Source of the DNA: Silene latifolia
Taxonomy: Eukaryota > Streptophyta > Magnoliopsida > Caryophyllales > Caryophyllaceae
Assembly (NCBI RefSeq): GCF_048544455.1
Contig: NC_133528.1
Location: 49,342,293-49,406,292 of the forward strand
Length of the DNA stretch: 64,000 bases
Direction of reading: 5' to 3'
The stretch's first letter is position 1; the number at the start of each line of letters is the position of its first letter. This document shows positions 45,380-57,528 of this stretch, in pieces. The notes beneath the pieces were generated by a model. The model searched no databases. It saw only the letters and a list, made by a program, of their open reading frames with translations, and was not told the origin of the DNA. The position numbers and the translations under genes were made by a program.

Positions 45380-47190
45380 CATTCATGGTGTAATAACAAG
45401 CTTTGTCTCTCTGGTTTTCATCTCACTTTGCAGTTCATAGACACTGAGCAATTCTAAAGGTACATGACATTTATCCATTCTGTTGCGCGTTTATGTCTGT
45501 GTTTGGTTTTGTTTGGCTTGAGAGGGAGTGAGGGAGATGGAGATGGTTAGACGGAGGGATAGAGAGGGAAAGGCGATAGTAAGGAAGAGATGTTGCCTGA
45601 TTTTTGTTTTGATCAGTTTAGACTGACTTCATATGTGTGGTGTACCCGTAATTTATTCCTGATTATATGGGACAAACACATACCTTTAATATCATGACGA
45701 AATCATGAGGGAGGGGGGGAGGGAAAGAGAGGCTTTGCTTGGGTTTGCTCAGTTTGAGAGGGGGGAGGTTAGAGGGAGAGAATTTGAGGGAAGGAGACTA
45801 TCTTCGTGGTTTTGTTCTGATTCAGAGGGGAGAAGAGGGTGGGTGGGATAGAGAACGTTTGTGTTTGTTATCATATTTGCTTACTCTCCTGCTATAATAT
45901 CCACAAACTTATCCATTTGCTTTCCTCATTTCACTCCTAAAGCCTCAATCTCCTCCCCAACTTACTGTCCACACTTTCATTTCAATGTCAATCAATTATT
46001 CAATTATTTATCTCCTAAATTTCATATGTGCTGTGTTGTCTTCCTACAAGTGCAACTTCAACGTGATGCATTCCCCCATGTTTCAGTTCATCCACAGTAT
46101 CAAGCGGAGACTTGGTAAAAAATTGGCTCCATAATATATCGCTAAGTTACTTGGAAAATAAACTGGGCCAGTTAACAAATTTAATGCTATTTCTGATATT
46201 CTTAACAGATCCTCCTGGTCTCAATGCTATAAGACGCTTTGATTTGACAGGTTAATTTTGCTGGCTATGGCTATCGAACTTAAGAGAGGTGATCCAAACA
46301 TCAAGAGTAGAATTGGAATTTTATTTCACTTGGGGTCAAGCTGCATTGTTGTGTGCTTCGTAATATGCATTAATATGTCTTGCATCTGTAACAGTGACGG
46401 TCGCTTTAATGGATTTTGAAGACAGATTATGAAGAGTCCACCAAAAAAAGTAACTGGTAAGTCGAGGAAATCTAATCCCTAACGTTGTTTACTATGTTCA
46501 ACATTTATATATGTGTGGTATTTTATGTTTCGATCCAATTGGATAAAGAAAAATATTGACTCTAATTATTAATATTATTCGCTAGAGAATTGTAAACAAG
46601 GCATACCACACATATGTTGCTCATACTACTCGGTCATAAGTATCTGACACGGGTACGTGTCCAAGTGTCGGATTCATCTATTTTATTAAAAAAAAATCAT
46701 GTTTTTGGTTTAAATTGAAGTGTCCGAGTGTCCAGTGTCCAACACAGGTACGCGAGGTAATATTGAAGACTCTCAGCAACACAGTACTACGCTTTTCCCG
46801 TTGACTTATATTGTTAGGTTTTGGCCAATGTAAAATACTCCAAGAAGTATTTTCAGTGCCCTATCAACATTATCTCATGAGTACCATTTACCATATGTAA
46901 ATCGTATACTCAATATATTTTGTCGTCTTTATTGTATGCTCTTGAACATCACATCTACGTTTCATCTATAATAGGTTCGTTTTGGTGGAACTTTTTTTTT
47001 TTGTTGGGTGAATGAATTTGAGCTACCATACTATAAATAATGATATATTTATAAATTGGTGAGGGTAAAAAGAATGTGCAATGAGTACAATGCCCTTTTA
47101 ATGAGAACTCTAGGTTCTCGAGCAACTCCTGATTTGTATGAGGTCCAATTATAGTAAAAACAACCTGTGTGGGTATAATTATTAAAACGG
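45380..47190 (+). other. Host-like DNA between Athila-like element and LINE
   Basis: Mostly non-coding. 45,700-45,860 is G/A-rich (GAGGGAGGGGGGAGGGAAAG). An exon-like stretch with KCNFNVMHSPMFQFIHSIKR in one frame near 46,055-46,110 is followed by GGTAAAA. 46,625-46,755 has GACACGGGTACGTGTCC and GTGTCCGAGTGTCCAGTGTC, a repeat type common in plants. No product assigned. Confidence 0.3.
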
Positions 47191-47284
47191 TTTTTAGTCA
47201 TGGAAAGAGAAAATCCTTCTTCTCCACGCAACCTCTGAAAAAACCAAAAACACGTTTGATTTCTTCTTTTTTTTCAGCTTGATC

Positions 47285-48741
47285 ATGGCTAAAACTCGTC
47301 GGACTAAGCAATCTTGTGTTACTGATACTGGAATGGATACAACAACATCTGTGGAGGACTCTGGAGTTTCTATTCCTGAAGGGGAAACATTGGCAGCTGA
47401 GAATTCTGCGGTTAGGGAGACGGTGACGATTTCGGATGTTCCGATTGTTGAGGATGTTACATATGAGTATGACGATCCAGTTCCAAGTGTAACAGTGGGA
47501 CAATTGCTCAATCTTACGGGACAACTGGAAAAATCGGTGACTCCGAGTAGGGCAGGTACTTCTTCTCCTATTGTACCACCCGCTACTGACTTAGGGATAG
47601 GAATTTCGAAAACCTGGAGTTCTATTACTAAACCATCCCCTGGAATGAGTTTGTATTATTGTGAAAAAAGTGCGGATGCTAAAATTGTGGAGGTTGAGGA
47701 AGAGGATGTTATAGATGGAATTCGATTTTGGAATAACACACTTATGGGGAATTTCCTGGGGTCTAAGCCAAAACTACAGCAGGTTGATGAATTTGTTGTT
47801 AAGAATTGGACCACTGGAACTCGCCCCATAGTCCAGTATTACAAAAAAGGCTGGTTCAATTTTCGTTTCTTCTCAGAGGAGGATATGAATGAGGTGCTGA
47901 AGGGTGGACCATGGACAATGGGTTCTAGTAACCTAATCCTTAAGCAATGGTCCCCAAATTTTTATAAGGAGATGGATTCTGTGTCTATTGTCCCAGTTTG
48001 GGTCTTATTTCCTGACTTAGATCCCTTCATGTGGTCTGAGAAGGTTTTAAGTAAAATGGCTAGCATTGTGGGTAAACCTCTCTTTGCTGATTTACCAACA
48101 ACTCACAAGTCAAAGCTCCTGTTTGCTCGTGTCTTGGTGGAAGTGGATGTTTCAGATGACTTGCCTACAACCATTACTTTGAACTCCCCTTACCATGGGG
48201 AAACATCACAAAGAGTTATCTATGAGTGGATGCCCTATTACTGCCATTGCTGTAGGAAAATGTGACATACCAAAGAGCATTGCAAATTCACTAAGATTAA
48301 TAAGAAATTGGATGAGAAGAGGAAAGCTAAGGAGGTGGTGCAGGAGTATAGGCCTATCACACAGAAGATATCTCAACAGGCTCCTGAAACAGATGCACAT
48401 AGCTCAGAATGCCAGCTGCTAGGCCATATATCTCCTAAGTCAGTGACTGATAAATCTGCTGGGAAAGATGTTGGGAACTCTGAGATTGGTTCCTCATCTG
48501 CTGTTCCAGAGATTTTATCTATCACTGATGATAAAGAGATGGGTTCAGGATGCACTGTGCTAGGCAAAAAGTGCTCTGTCTCTGGGAGAGTGCCTGAGAA
48601 GGAAGGGATAGATATTGAGGATGCTAGCTATGGAGTCTCTGTGGCCAATCATTTCACACTTCTGCAGGACACTGGGATAGAGGAGGATGCTGATATAGTG
48701 GATACTTTGCAGACTGGGGACCCTCCTGATCCAGAGACATG
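47285..48741 (+). pseudogene. LINE ORF1: DUF4283-type RNA-binding protein with zinc knuckle
   Basis: True start MAKTRRTKQSCVTD at 47,285. FWNNTLMGNFLGSKPKLQQV, VQYYKKGWFNFRFFSEEDMN, GGPWTMGSSNLILKQWSPNF and VPVWVLFPDLDPFMWSEKVL are the DUF4283 region of plant L1 ORF1 proteins. Then YYCHCCRKM-stop-HTKEHCKF is a CCHC zinc knuckle with TGA (48,263-48,265) where Gly belongs, a likely GGA-to-TGA change. The same frame continues to the pre-insertion stop, formed at the copia target site (ACATGA). Family role: binds LINE RNA and forms the ribonucleoprotein. Confidence 0.85.
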
Positions 48742-50013
48742 TGAAGGAAAAGTAGAACTATATACTTACATATTCATATATGTTTTAATTTAATTTGTCA
48801 TAAAATTAATGATTGATCTTATGCATGCAAACATTAGAACAAAATAAGGAAGAAACATTGTTCTTACATTGTGATTTTCGGTTTAATGGGCACAAGAGAG
48901 ATCACCTTTCTCTCTTGTTCTTGAGCTTTCCCTTTTGGATGAACTAAGACCCAAGTGTAGGATCTCTCCCAAGGATTTATACCCAAAGCTTTCTCTTTAT
49001 TAAAATTAATATTATAGATACTAGTACAATATTAATCTTGTAGAAAAATGACCCAAAACAATTTAGTTTTTAATCTCCCAAAAACCGGTTGGGAGAGAAT
49101 AGGAGAGGAAGTATTTTTCTCTTTCTAAAATCTTAATTTTTGATAAGTTAGAATGAATGAATAATACACACTCATGCATGTAGTGTATATCATAAAATAT
49201 AAGACAAAAACCCTTTGCCTTTTCTTTGGTAAACCGAGTAGGAGGGAAGAGGAGGGAAGAAAGGACACCCAATGCATGCTCTTGTTTGCCTTCACAAGGT
49301 AAACTAGGGTTGCATGGCTACTAAGGCAAGTAATCATTATGTTTACCACTTATAATATAAACACAATTTTTAGCCTAAACCCCTCTTAATTTCGGTACAT
49401 TAGATAATATGGATTCCATATTATTTTTGTCAATTTGTCAATATGTCACATGTCATATGTTACATAAATTTGTTATGTATTTTTTAACATATTAAAATCA
49501 ACGTATTAATAAAATACGTCATATACAAAAATCGACTTAGTAATTCATAATTACTTGTACCAAAATATTTCTTCAATTATAAATCACAATAAATTGTATT
49601 TATAATAATTCATTCAATTTCAATTGTTTCTTTAAACAATAATTTCATCTGAGTAATGATACAATTCAATTACTCAGACCGTATCTCATTTTAATCAATT
49701 TCAATACGTAAATTTTACTTCCAAAATCGTCCGTCAATTTTCAAGTAATTTAATTAACTCGTAACGCTATACGATTAATTAAATGATCAATTAAGAGTGT
49801 TGCCCTACAGGTATGACCTAGGGGGTCAACTGATCACCACCGTCGCACGACAGTAATGTCAAACTCTAGTCAGCCAATCATTACCGATATATGTTGACCA
49901 GTTGACAGTAAAAATTACTTCCCAATTGTATTCTTTATAATGAGATTTAAACATGTGATCATCATGATCAACAGTCGTGATCGCATTATTGTCGGAGGAC
50001 ACATATTCCAACA
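48742..50013 (-). repeat. 3' LTR of gag-only copia
   Basis: 1,272 bp, TG...CA on either strand. It includes a 3' part shared almost base for base with 56,263-57,526, with small indels in the GGGAGGAAGAGG-type stretch near 49,240. Confidence 0.9.
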
Positions 50014-53000
50014 ATCTCCCACTTGTCCTCGACAAGTGTGCGTCACCAATTCTCTTGTCCTATTACTATCTCCCACTCAATGCAAGGTGTCTTTCAGGTC
50101 GTACTTGCAAGTGATCATATCGAGAGTGGTTTCCTCGATCTGGAGAATAACTGATTGACCGGATTTATCTATCATAGATACCTTCCGAGCGTGGCCACGC
50201 ATTTCCAGTTCATTACTCCTCGAGTGGCCCTGAGATATTGTTATAACCCTGACTAGGGATGGACAATTCCTATCGCACTCATTCCCTTCGACTAGCCACA
50301 GCCATCATAACCCAAAATATGCCCATTTGACCCCATTTACGAAGGTCGTAGTAACACAAATCAAAGTTAATCTGAAACTGTGTCATCTTAGGCGAATAGT
50401 CTTTAGTCAAAAGAATCGACTCATTTGAATACTATAGCAGCTCTCGCCACAACCAAGCTATATAAATTTGCCAGAACTCTATAAGAGGTCATTAGGCCCG
50501 ACAAAATGTTCCTAACAGTCTGCCTATGTGATCGACTAGTCATCTCACATGACTCTATGGCACTTGAACTTGCCATCAATCGTATCACACTCTAGTCACT
50601 TCGAGACGTCACCTCATGTAAGTAACTATGGGCAAATACAATGTTAATCCATGTTCACTTTAACGGGGTTCAATTGTCTCCACAACCCGTTTAGATATAA
50701 CAATGTACAAGGTGAGTTAATAATAACTCAAACGACAAATGTCCACATCACACTCGGGTAGTCAATATCATATTACAACCTTGTGATGTATATCGTAAGT
50801 GTAAACACTTATTGATTGCAATAGAAGTTTAACATGCCATGTGTCCATGTGTTCAAACTTCTTACACTTGCATTTTCCTTTACATTCATGTTCTCTCTCA
50901 TAGCATGAACCTTACCAAGTACACATCAAGGTTCCCGACCTCAGTTTTGGTTCTTTATCTTGAAAGAACTTTCTTATCGATTATCACATAACGAACGAAT
51001 TTGTGGTGAATGATATAACTTGTACTGATCAAGTACTCCATCCACACACAATGCACTAGGTATATGTTTTGCAGAGTCTTACAACAATTTGTCAAGACGA
51101 TTGGTCTAGCACTTCTCACAAGTCCTAGCATAGTTAGGAAAGATTAGTTTTGAGTGACTTCTTATTCAACTAAGTATCTTTCCAAAACTTCTTATTTCTC
51201 TTTCTAGGCTTGAAAGATTTAGGATTCTCATAAGTCCTTACATGTGCTCGGATTTTCATTAATATGCGCAACCTCTTGACACATATAAGAGCATTCTGAC
51301 AAACACCGAAATCGCTCATCGGATTCTACTCGAGAATTCATGACGTTTCTATTGTGGCTTACCAATGAATCATCATGCTCTTATGCATATGATTCACTAT
51401 TGGACATGTGCATGATTATTCTAATGGCGGAAACATTAGTTACTAATAATCATGAGATCAACCGTTCATAGGTTCAATGAACGACCATGACTGCTAATGG
51501 CAATTCCATTTTCATCTATATGAATAACCTATGTGTATGTTGATATGATGTGCATCTCTTAATACTAATCCAATATTTCTTGTCGTAATTGGATTCATCA
51601 TAGTCCAAATTCATCCAGAATTGAAAACTAAAATGCTTCTTTATGAAAGAAGGTGTTAGCTCGTCATTCTTTAATGAGTGGTGAGTTGTAAACATTCAAA
51701 GGATGATAGCTCCCACTAAATTCCATGTCTTCACATGATAATTTCCTAACTCCCACTCAATTCCACATATTTCGAAATTGACTTCTCAATCGAAACTTTT
51801 TAAGAATTGAAATATAAATTGCATTGCCAAGTTATTAAGATAAAACCATATATGTTCCCATCATATCCCTTCAAAATACCTATTTCGAAGAGGTCTCATT
51901 TTAACCTTACGGAAAGAGATTTTAAATCTCTAACACACTCATGTCATAATGATGTGTAGCAATGTCATTATTCAAATATAAATAATATCTAGAACACGTC
52001 CTTCAAAATACCCTTTCGGAAGGAGGTTTAACCATTTCATAATGAGGTTAAGCAATGACATTTGCGTGGTTAAAACTTGGCCATTGAAGATATCGGTATA
52101 TCAATCTTTGCAACTCGATCATAACTAGTATGTTACTATGATTCATTTAGGCTCTTAAGTAAATCTCAAGGTTGAAACTATTGGTCAAAATTTATCATAT
52201 AGAACTTAGTCAAAAACTTGTTAAGACTTTACATTAGTCATTTTTTCTTCCAAAACTTTCTTTTGGTCTCCTCGTGTAGTTATCATAAGAATATGTTCTT
52301 TCGATTACTTCACTTGGTCTCTTTTGTCATATAGAACTTACTTGAGACCATAGATCTCATCTATTTGGTATACTATGTAAATAGATATACCTTCATTCAA
52401 ATCATTCTTTCTTGCATAGATCTTCATTTACACAAGTACACAATTTTTATCTTGTCTCGTGTGTTGTGTCCTCATTTTTCTCTCACTCTATCTTTAGAAT
52501 AAATACACTATAGATTCAAAGATAGCATATGAGACATAAGTAATGATGTTGAAGTATAAGGAGAACTATCTCATAGATTGACTAATAGTTTTAGATTTCA
52601 TATGTGTACTTGGTGATTGACATACCTTTAAGAGACTTCGTAGTCTCAAGGTTACTTTGTAAATGATCATACACAAGCCTTAAGCATGTGGACATATAAT
52701 GAAACCCGTCATTATATTTGTCTATTAGATCACTTTAAGTTATATGTTTCTAAGAACAAGCATTTAAACATGAATTTTAGAACAAAAGGATAAAATGATA
52801 AAACGGGTGACTTGGGTTGCAAACCAAGTCACTATTATCCAAAATACAACCCATTATCCAAAATACCTTTCCATGACGAACACGGAAACTTAAGGTTCTA
52901 AAATCCAAAACATAATTTAAAATAAGACAATGAAAAGCAAAGCTCCATGAAAGCTATCCCTAGCTTCTTGATGGTTTTTCATGCTTGCTTTTCCTTTCCC

Positions 53001-53105
53001 TTGTCTTTGCTTGGTGGAGGCCCTATTTACAATAAAAGGGAGATACATTATCACAACTTTGCATCATAATACCATAGTTGAATTAGAAACATAAAAGAAG
53101 GATAG
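50014..53105 (-). other. Non-coding 3' internal region of copia
   Basis: About 3.1 kb with no ORF above background in any frame and no RT (YVDD), integrase or RNase H motif. It repeats gapped words such as CTTCAAAATACC near 51,890 and 52,002. It may be a decayed pol or long unrelated filler. Confidence 0.6.
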
Positions 53106-54002
53106 TCATTTACCTACTGGAGTAATCTTTCCAACCTTAATATCACCAAGGTATTTGGAATAATTTCTTTTCCAATGTCCCATACCATTACAATAATGAC
53201 ATTTATCAAGAGGACCCTTCTTTATTTTTGAAGTGCTAGCTTCACAAGTCCTAGCTTTGGTGAATGCGGGAGCTTGCTTCTTACCCTTCCTCCCATTCTT
53301 ATTGAACTTCCCCTTACTCTTAGTGCTTATGTTAAGCACATCCTTGGGTGGGTTCACATTTAAACCCATGTCCCTTTCGGCTTGCACAAGTAACTTGTGC
53401 AATTCTTCAAGAGACACATCCTTGTCTTGTATGTTAAAATTCACCCGGAATTGAACATATGCTTTGACTTTGGACAAGGAGTGTAGAATCCTATCTACAA
53501 CAAGTTCTTTGGGGATTTCAACCTTTTCAATTTTCAAGGTCTCGACAAGCTCCATAAGTTTGAGCACATGAGGGCTAACCTTTTGGCCCTCTTTGAAGTC
53601 GAGATCAAAGAATGCCGCGGCCGCCTCATATTGGACGATCTGCGGAGTTTGTGAAAACATTGTCACAAGCTTCGAGTAAATCTCATTAGCATTGCCCATT
53701 TTAAAGGCTCTCCTTTGGAGGTCCGCCTCCATCGCAAATATCAAGACATTTTTCATTGCGGCGGACTCCTTTTGGTAAGCCTCATATGCTTCCCTAGTGG
53801 CGGCTGTCGACCTAGTAGTAGGTTCGGGAGGAGAGGCCTCGGTAAGGTAACGAAGCTTGTCGTCACCTTGGGCGACCAATTTGAGTTGGGCATCCCAATC
53901 GGAGAAATTTGACCCATTCTTTTCAAGTTTACATCGATCCATGAAGGATAAGAGCCATGATGTACTAGCGAGAGGCGTTGCAATAGGGGTTGGTGTTGCC
54001 AT
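53106..54002 (-). CDS. copia gag protein
   Basis: 298 residues, uninterrupted. Starts MATPTPIATPLASTSWLLSF, then GSNFSDWDAQLKLVAQGDDK, QYEAAAAFFDLDFKEGQKVS, HVLKLMELVETLKIEKVEIP and VKAYVQFRVNFNIQDKDVSL, a UBN2/gag fold. A basic linker KGKFNKNGRKGKKQ precedes the zinc knuckle CHYCNGMGHWKRNYSKYL, in which the final Cys of CCHC is Tyr. Gag packages the RNA. The altered knuckle may weaken this. Confidence 0.9.
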   Translation of the reverse strand: MATPTPIATPLASTSWLLSFMDRCKLEKNGSNFSDWDAQLKLVAQGDDKLRYLTEASPPEPTTRSTAATREAYEAYQKESAAMKNVLIFAMEADLQRRAFKMGNANEIYSKLVTMFSQTPQIVQYEAAAAFFDLDFKEGQKVSPHVLKLMELVETLKIEKVEIPKELVVDRILHSLSKVKAYVQFRVNFNIQDKDVSLEELHKLLVQAERDMGLNVNPPKDVLNISTKSKGKFNKNGRKGKKQAPAFTKARTCEASTSKIKKGPLDKCHYCNGMGHWKRNYSKYLGDIKVGKITPVGK

Positions 54003-56246
54003 TTGTTATGAGAAAAAGAAGTGGTCTACAAAACAAAGGAGTAAAACAAATGTCGTTTTAATAATAATACTCGTAAAAATTATAATTTAAACAAGTTTTA
54101 TGCATTTTTCTAGTGACCTCTACCCAACTAGATAAATGATTCCAAGACCCAAATTCATATTAACTTGGGCACGGTGTGGCCGATACATCCCTTATTAATA
54201 TAACTCGGTGGATTAACGTTTTAATCGATTCTACTTTTAGAACTCTTGGTCGATAATATTACATTAACAATTATCTTTAGCCCAAAACACATCCGACAAG
54301 GGCACGGTGTGGCCAATACATCCCTTATCAAAAACTTTTGTTGAGTTCAATCCAAATTTCGAATAAATGTGTCCATTATCCAAACCCATATTAACTTAGG
54401 CACGGTGTGGCCGATCCCTTATCAACATGAATTCGGTGGATAGACATTTATCACCCATTTCCCCTACGTAACAAGGTTTGTACCCCGGTGTGGCCGAGTG
54501 CACTCCCTCGCGAAATAGGTTTTCATGGTTTCTACTATTTGGTAAGGCTATGTCTCAATTAATTGTTTTAGCGAGAGGTCATGTCAATTTATTATCTATC
54601 ACGTTTTAAGTGAACTAAAACGGTGAACTATGATAATTTTAATTGACACGGTCGATAAACTCGATGAAGATGATGATGCATGTTTTAGTTATGGCGATTT
54701 AGCGATGCATGTGACATAAAATAAAATGCAAGCATAAAATAAATAAATCCTAGTATGGCCTTTCCTAAAATAGAAAAACTATTTAACTATTACATATTCG
54801 GAAACCAACTCCATTGGTCCCTTGAACTTCGGTTGTGGCACGCATCTCGAGGTAACACCGTCTTTATGTATCGCCATCTTGAAGAAATCCGTCTTTGGGA
54901 AACTCCGAGATAAATAAATTACATAGCAAATTACATAATTTCCTATTATACATTTGTAACTAAAATAAAATAAATCTATTAAATTACAAAACGGTGATAC
55001 GAGATCACAATAAAATTACAACCGAATCGATATTCCCATACATTTCGGGAAATACCAATTAAAAACTAAGGCCATACTAAGTAAAATTACATAATTCAAA
55101 AATTACATAAATTAAAATTATGACAATCATAAAGAAAATGCCGCATTATAATATGTATGAACATGCCCAATTTTATGCTAAATCGCCTTTAATTAGCCAA
55201 TATCGTATATTACTCGGTTTTTACGGATTTGCGTGATTTCAACATTTTACAATCACAAAAATTACATAAATTCATATTTATGCATAAGTTAATTACCCTA
55301 ACCTCTTAGGACTCAAAATTTAGTCTTCACTAATTATTTGACCATAATTAACTCATATTTATAAAATTTGTTCATTAATGGACTAAAAATTACAAAAATA
55401 AGCTATAAACTTCAAATAAATCACAAAATTTCAAATAAATTTGAAATTTGAAATTTAAACTCATGAACATTCTGGAAAAAATACCATGACACTCATAATG
55501 TCCAAAACCTTAGGTCAAAAATTTCGAAATTTTTCCGGAAAAAACAATGTTGCGGTTTATCGGTTTTAACTAAAATAATCATAAAAACATGTGAAAAATT
55601 ATATTCATCAACTATTCAATTTTAGATCTGAAAAATATAATAAAATGCAACATTGGACGTTTTTTCTTAGTCATAGATTATGTTTTATTAATTTTTTTCA
55701 CTAATAATGTCACTATTTATGCTATTTTTCTTCAAAAATCCATAAATCATGCAAAAAGACTTCACTATAGCCTATTATTTTACACACATCTTGTAAAATT
55801 GCATGTGAAAACATACTAAATTTCTATGACCAGATTCGAAATTTATCTCATATTAACCTATTTTTTACTTAAATCCGAATTTAATAATGAAAAATCCATT
55901 TTTCGAGCATAACAAGTCCAAAAATTATGAAAATTTACAGGTTATCTCAAAATAATATATGTGACAACATATCCAAAAATTACTGGAAAATTCGAAGTAT
56001 AGCTAATTTTAGACCGAAAATGACATTTTTACTCATAAAATCACATTTAAATGCCATTATTGTATAATATGAACAATAAAAATCCGTAAATTTAAACAAA
56101 ATATCCTAAAACATTTTAGGACCAGAAATTTTAAAATGCATGAATTAATTTCGTGATATCTCATAATAACACAAATTTTACAAGTTTTATATGTTAATCT
56201 TTATAACTCGGAAAACCTTTTAACCGATTTGCATGCAAACAACCAT
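54003..56246 (-). other. Long AT-rich 5' leader of copia with GGCCACACCGTG repeats
   Basis: 2.2 kb between primer site and gag, no ORF. Near gag, CACGGTGTGGCC (plus strand) occurs at 54,170, 54,303 and 54,401, with a shortened CCGGTGTGGCC at 54,485. Each lies in a related context with CATCCCTTAT and TCGGTGGAT. The rest is A/T-rich. Confidence 0.6.
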
Positions 56247-56262
56247 GGCTCTTGATACCGAT

Positions 56263-57526
56263 TGAAGGAAAAGTAGATCTATATACTTACATATTCATAT
56301 ATGTTTTAATTTAATTTGTCATAAAATTAATGATTGATCTTATGCATGCAAACATTAGAACAAAATAAGGAAGAAACATTGTTCTTACATTGTGATTTTC
56401 GGTTTAATGGGCACAAGAGAGATCACCTTTCTCTCTCATTCTTGAGCTTTACCTTTTGGATGAACTAAGACCCAAGTGTAGGATCTCTCCCAAGGATTTA
56501 TACCCAAAGCTTTCTCTTAATTAAAATTAATATTATAGATACTAGTACAATATTAATCTTGTAGGAAAAATGACCCAAAACAATTTGGTTTTTAATCTCC
56601 CAAAAACCGGTTGGGAGAGAATAGGAGAGGAAGTATTTTTCTCTTTCTAAAATCTTAATTTTTGATAAGTTAGAATGAATGAATACTACACACTCATGCA
56701 TGTAGTGTATATCAAAAAATATAAGACAAAAATCCTTTGCCTTTTCTTTGGTAAAACCGGGTAGGAGGGAAGAAAGGAGACCCAATGCATGCTCTTGTTT
56801 GCCTTCACAAGGTAAACTAGGGTTGCATGGCTACTAAGGCAAGTAATCATTATGTTTACCACTTATAATATAAACACAATTTTTAGCCTAAACCCCTCTT
56901 AATTTCGGTACATTAGATAATATGGATTCCATATTATTTTTGTCAATTTGTCAATATGTCACATGTCATATGTTACATAAATTTGTTATGTATTTTTAAC
57001 ATATTAAAAATCAACGTATTAATAAAATACGTCATATACAAAAATCGACTTAGTAATTCATAATTACTTGTACCAAAATATTTCTCCAATTATAAATCAC
57101 AATAAATTGTATTTATAATAATTCATTCAATTTCAATTATTTCTTTAAACAATAATTTCATCTGAGTAATGATACAATTCAATTACTCAAACCGTATCTC
57201 ATTTTAATCAATTTCAATACGTAAATTTTACTTCCAAAATCGTCCGTCAATTTTCAAGTAATTTAATTAACTCGTAACGTTATACGATTAATTAAATGAT
57301 CAATTAAGAGTGTTGCCCTACAGGTATGACCTAGGGGGTCAACTGATCACCACCGTCGCACGACAATAATGTCAAACTCTAGTCAGCCAATCATTACCGA
57401 TATATGTTGACCAGTTGACAGTAAAAATTACTTCCCAATTGTATTCTTTATAATGAGATTTAAACATGTGATCATCATGATCAACAGTCGTGATCGCATT
57501 ATTGTCGGAGGACACATATTCCAACA
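56263..57526 (-). repeat. 5' LTR of gag-only copia
   Basis: 1,264 bp partner of 48,742-50,013; followed on its inner side by the tRNA-Met-type primer site. Confidence 0.9.
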
Positions 57527-57528
57527 AC

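Larger units (their letters stand above)
48742..57526 (-). mobile_element. Complete gag-only Ty1/copia element
   Basis: 8.8 kb, TSD ACATG (48,737-48,741 and 57,527-57,531). LTRs at 48,742-50,013 and 56,263-57,526 are nearly identical. On the minus strand they begin TGTTGGAATATGTG. Primer site CGGTATCAAGAGCC (minus, 56,260-56,247, tRNA-Met type) and PPT AGTGGGAGAT (minus, 50,023-50,014). The only ORF is gag; 50,024-53,105 shows no protease, integrase or RT motif. It is therefore non-autonomous, and it sits exactly on the LINE ORF1/ORF2 junction. Confidence 0.9.

Noticed and set aside
46620..46760. GTGTCCGACACG-type words as a possible new element
   Set aside because: This repeat type is common in plant genomes, and I could not define termini here.
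47160..47190. Possible LINE target-site duplication (ACCTGTGTG versus ACATGTGTG after the poly(A))
   Set aside because: Only a weak, mismatched similarity; not enough to set the LINE 5' boundary.
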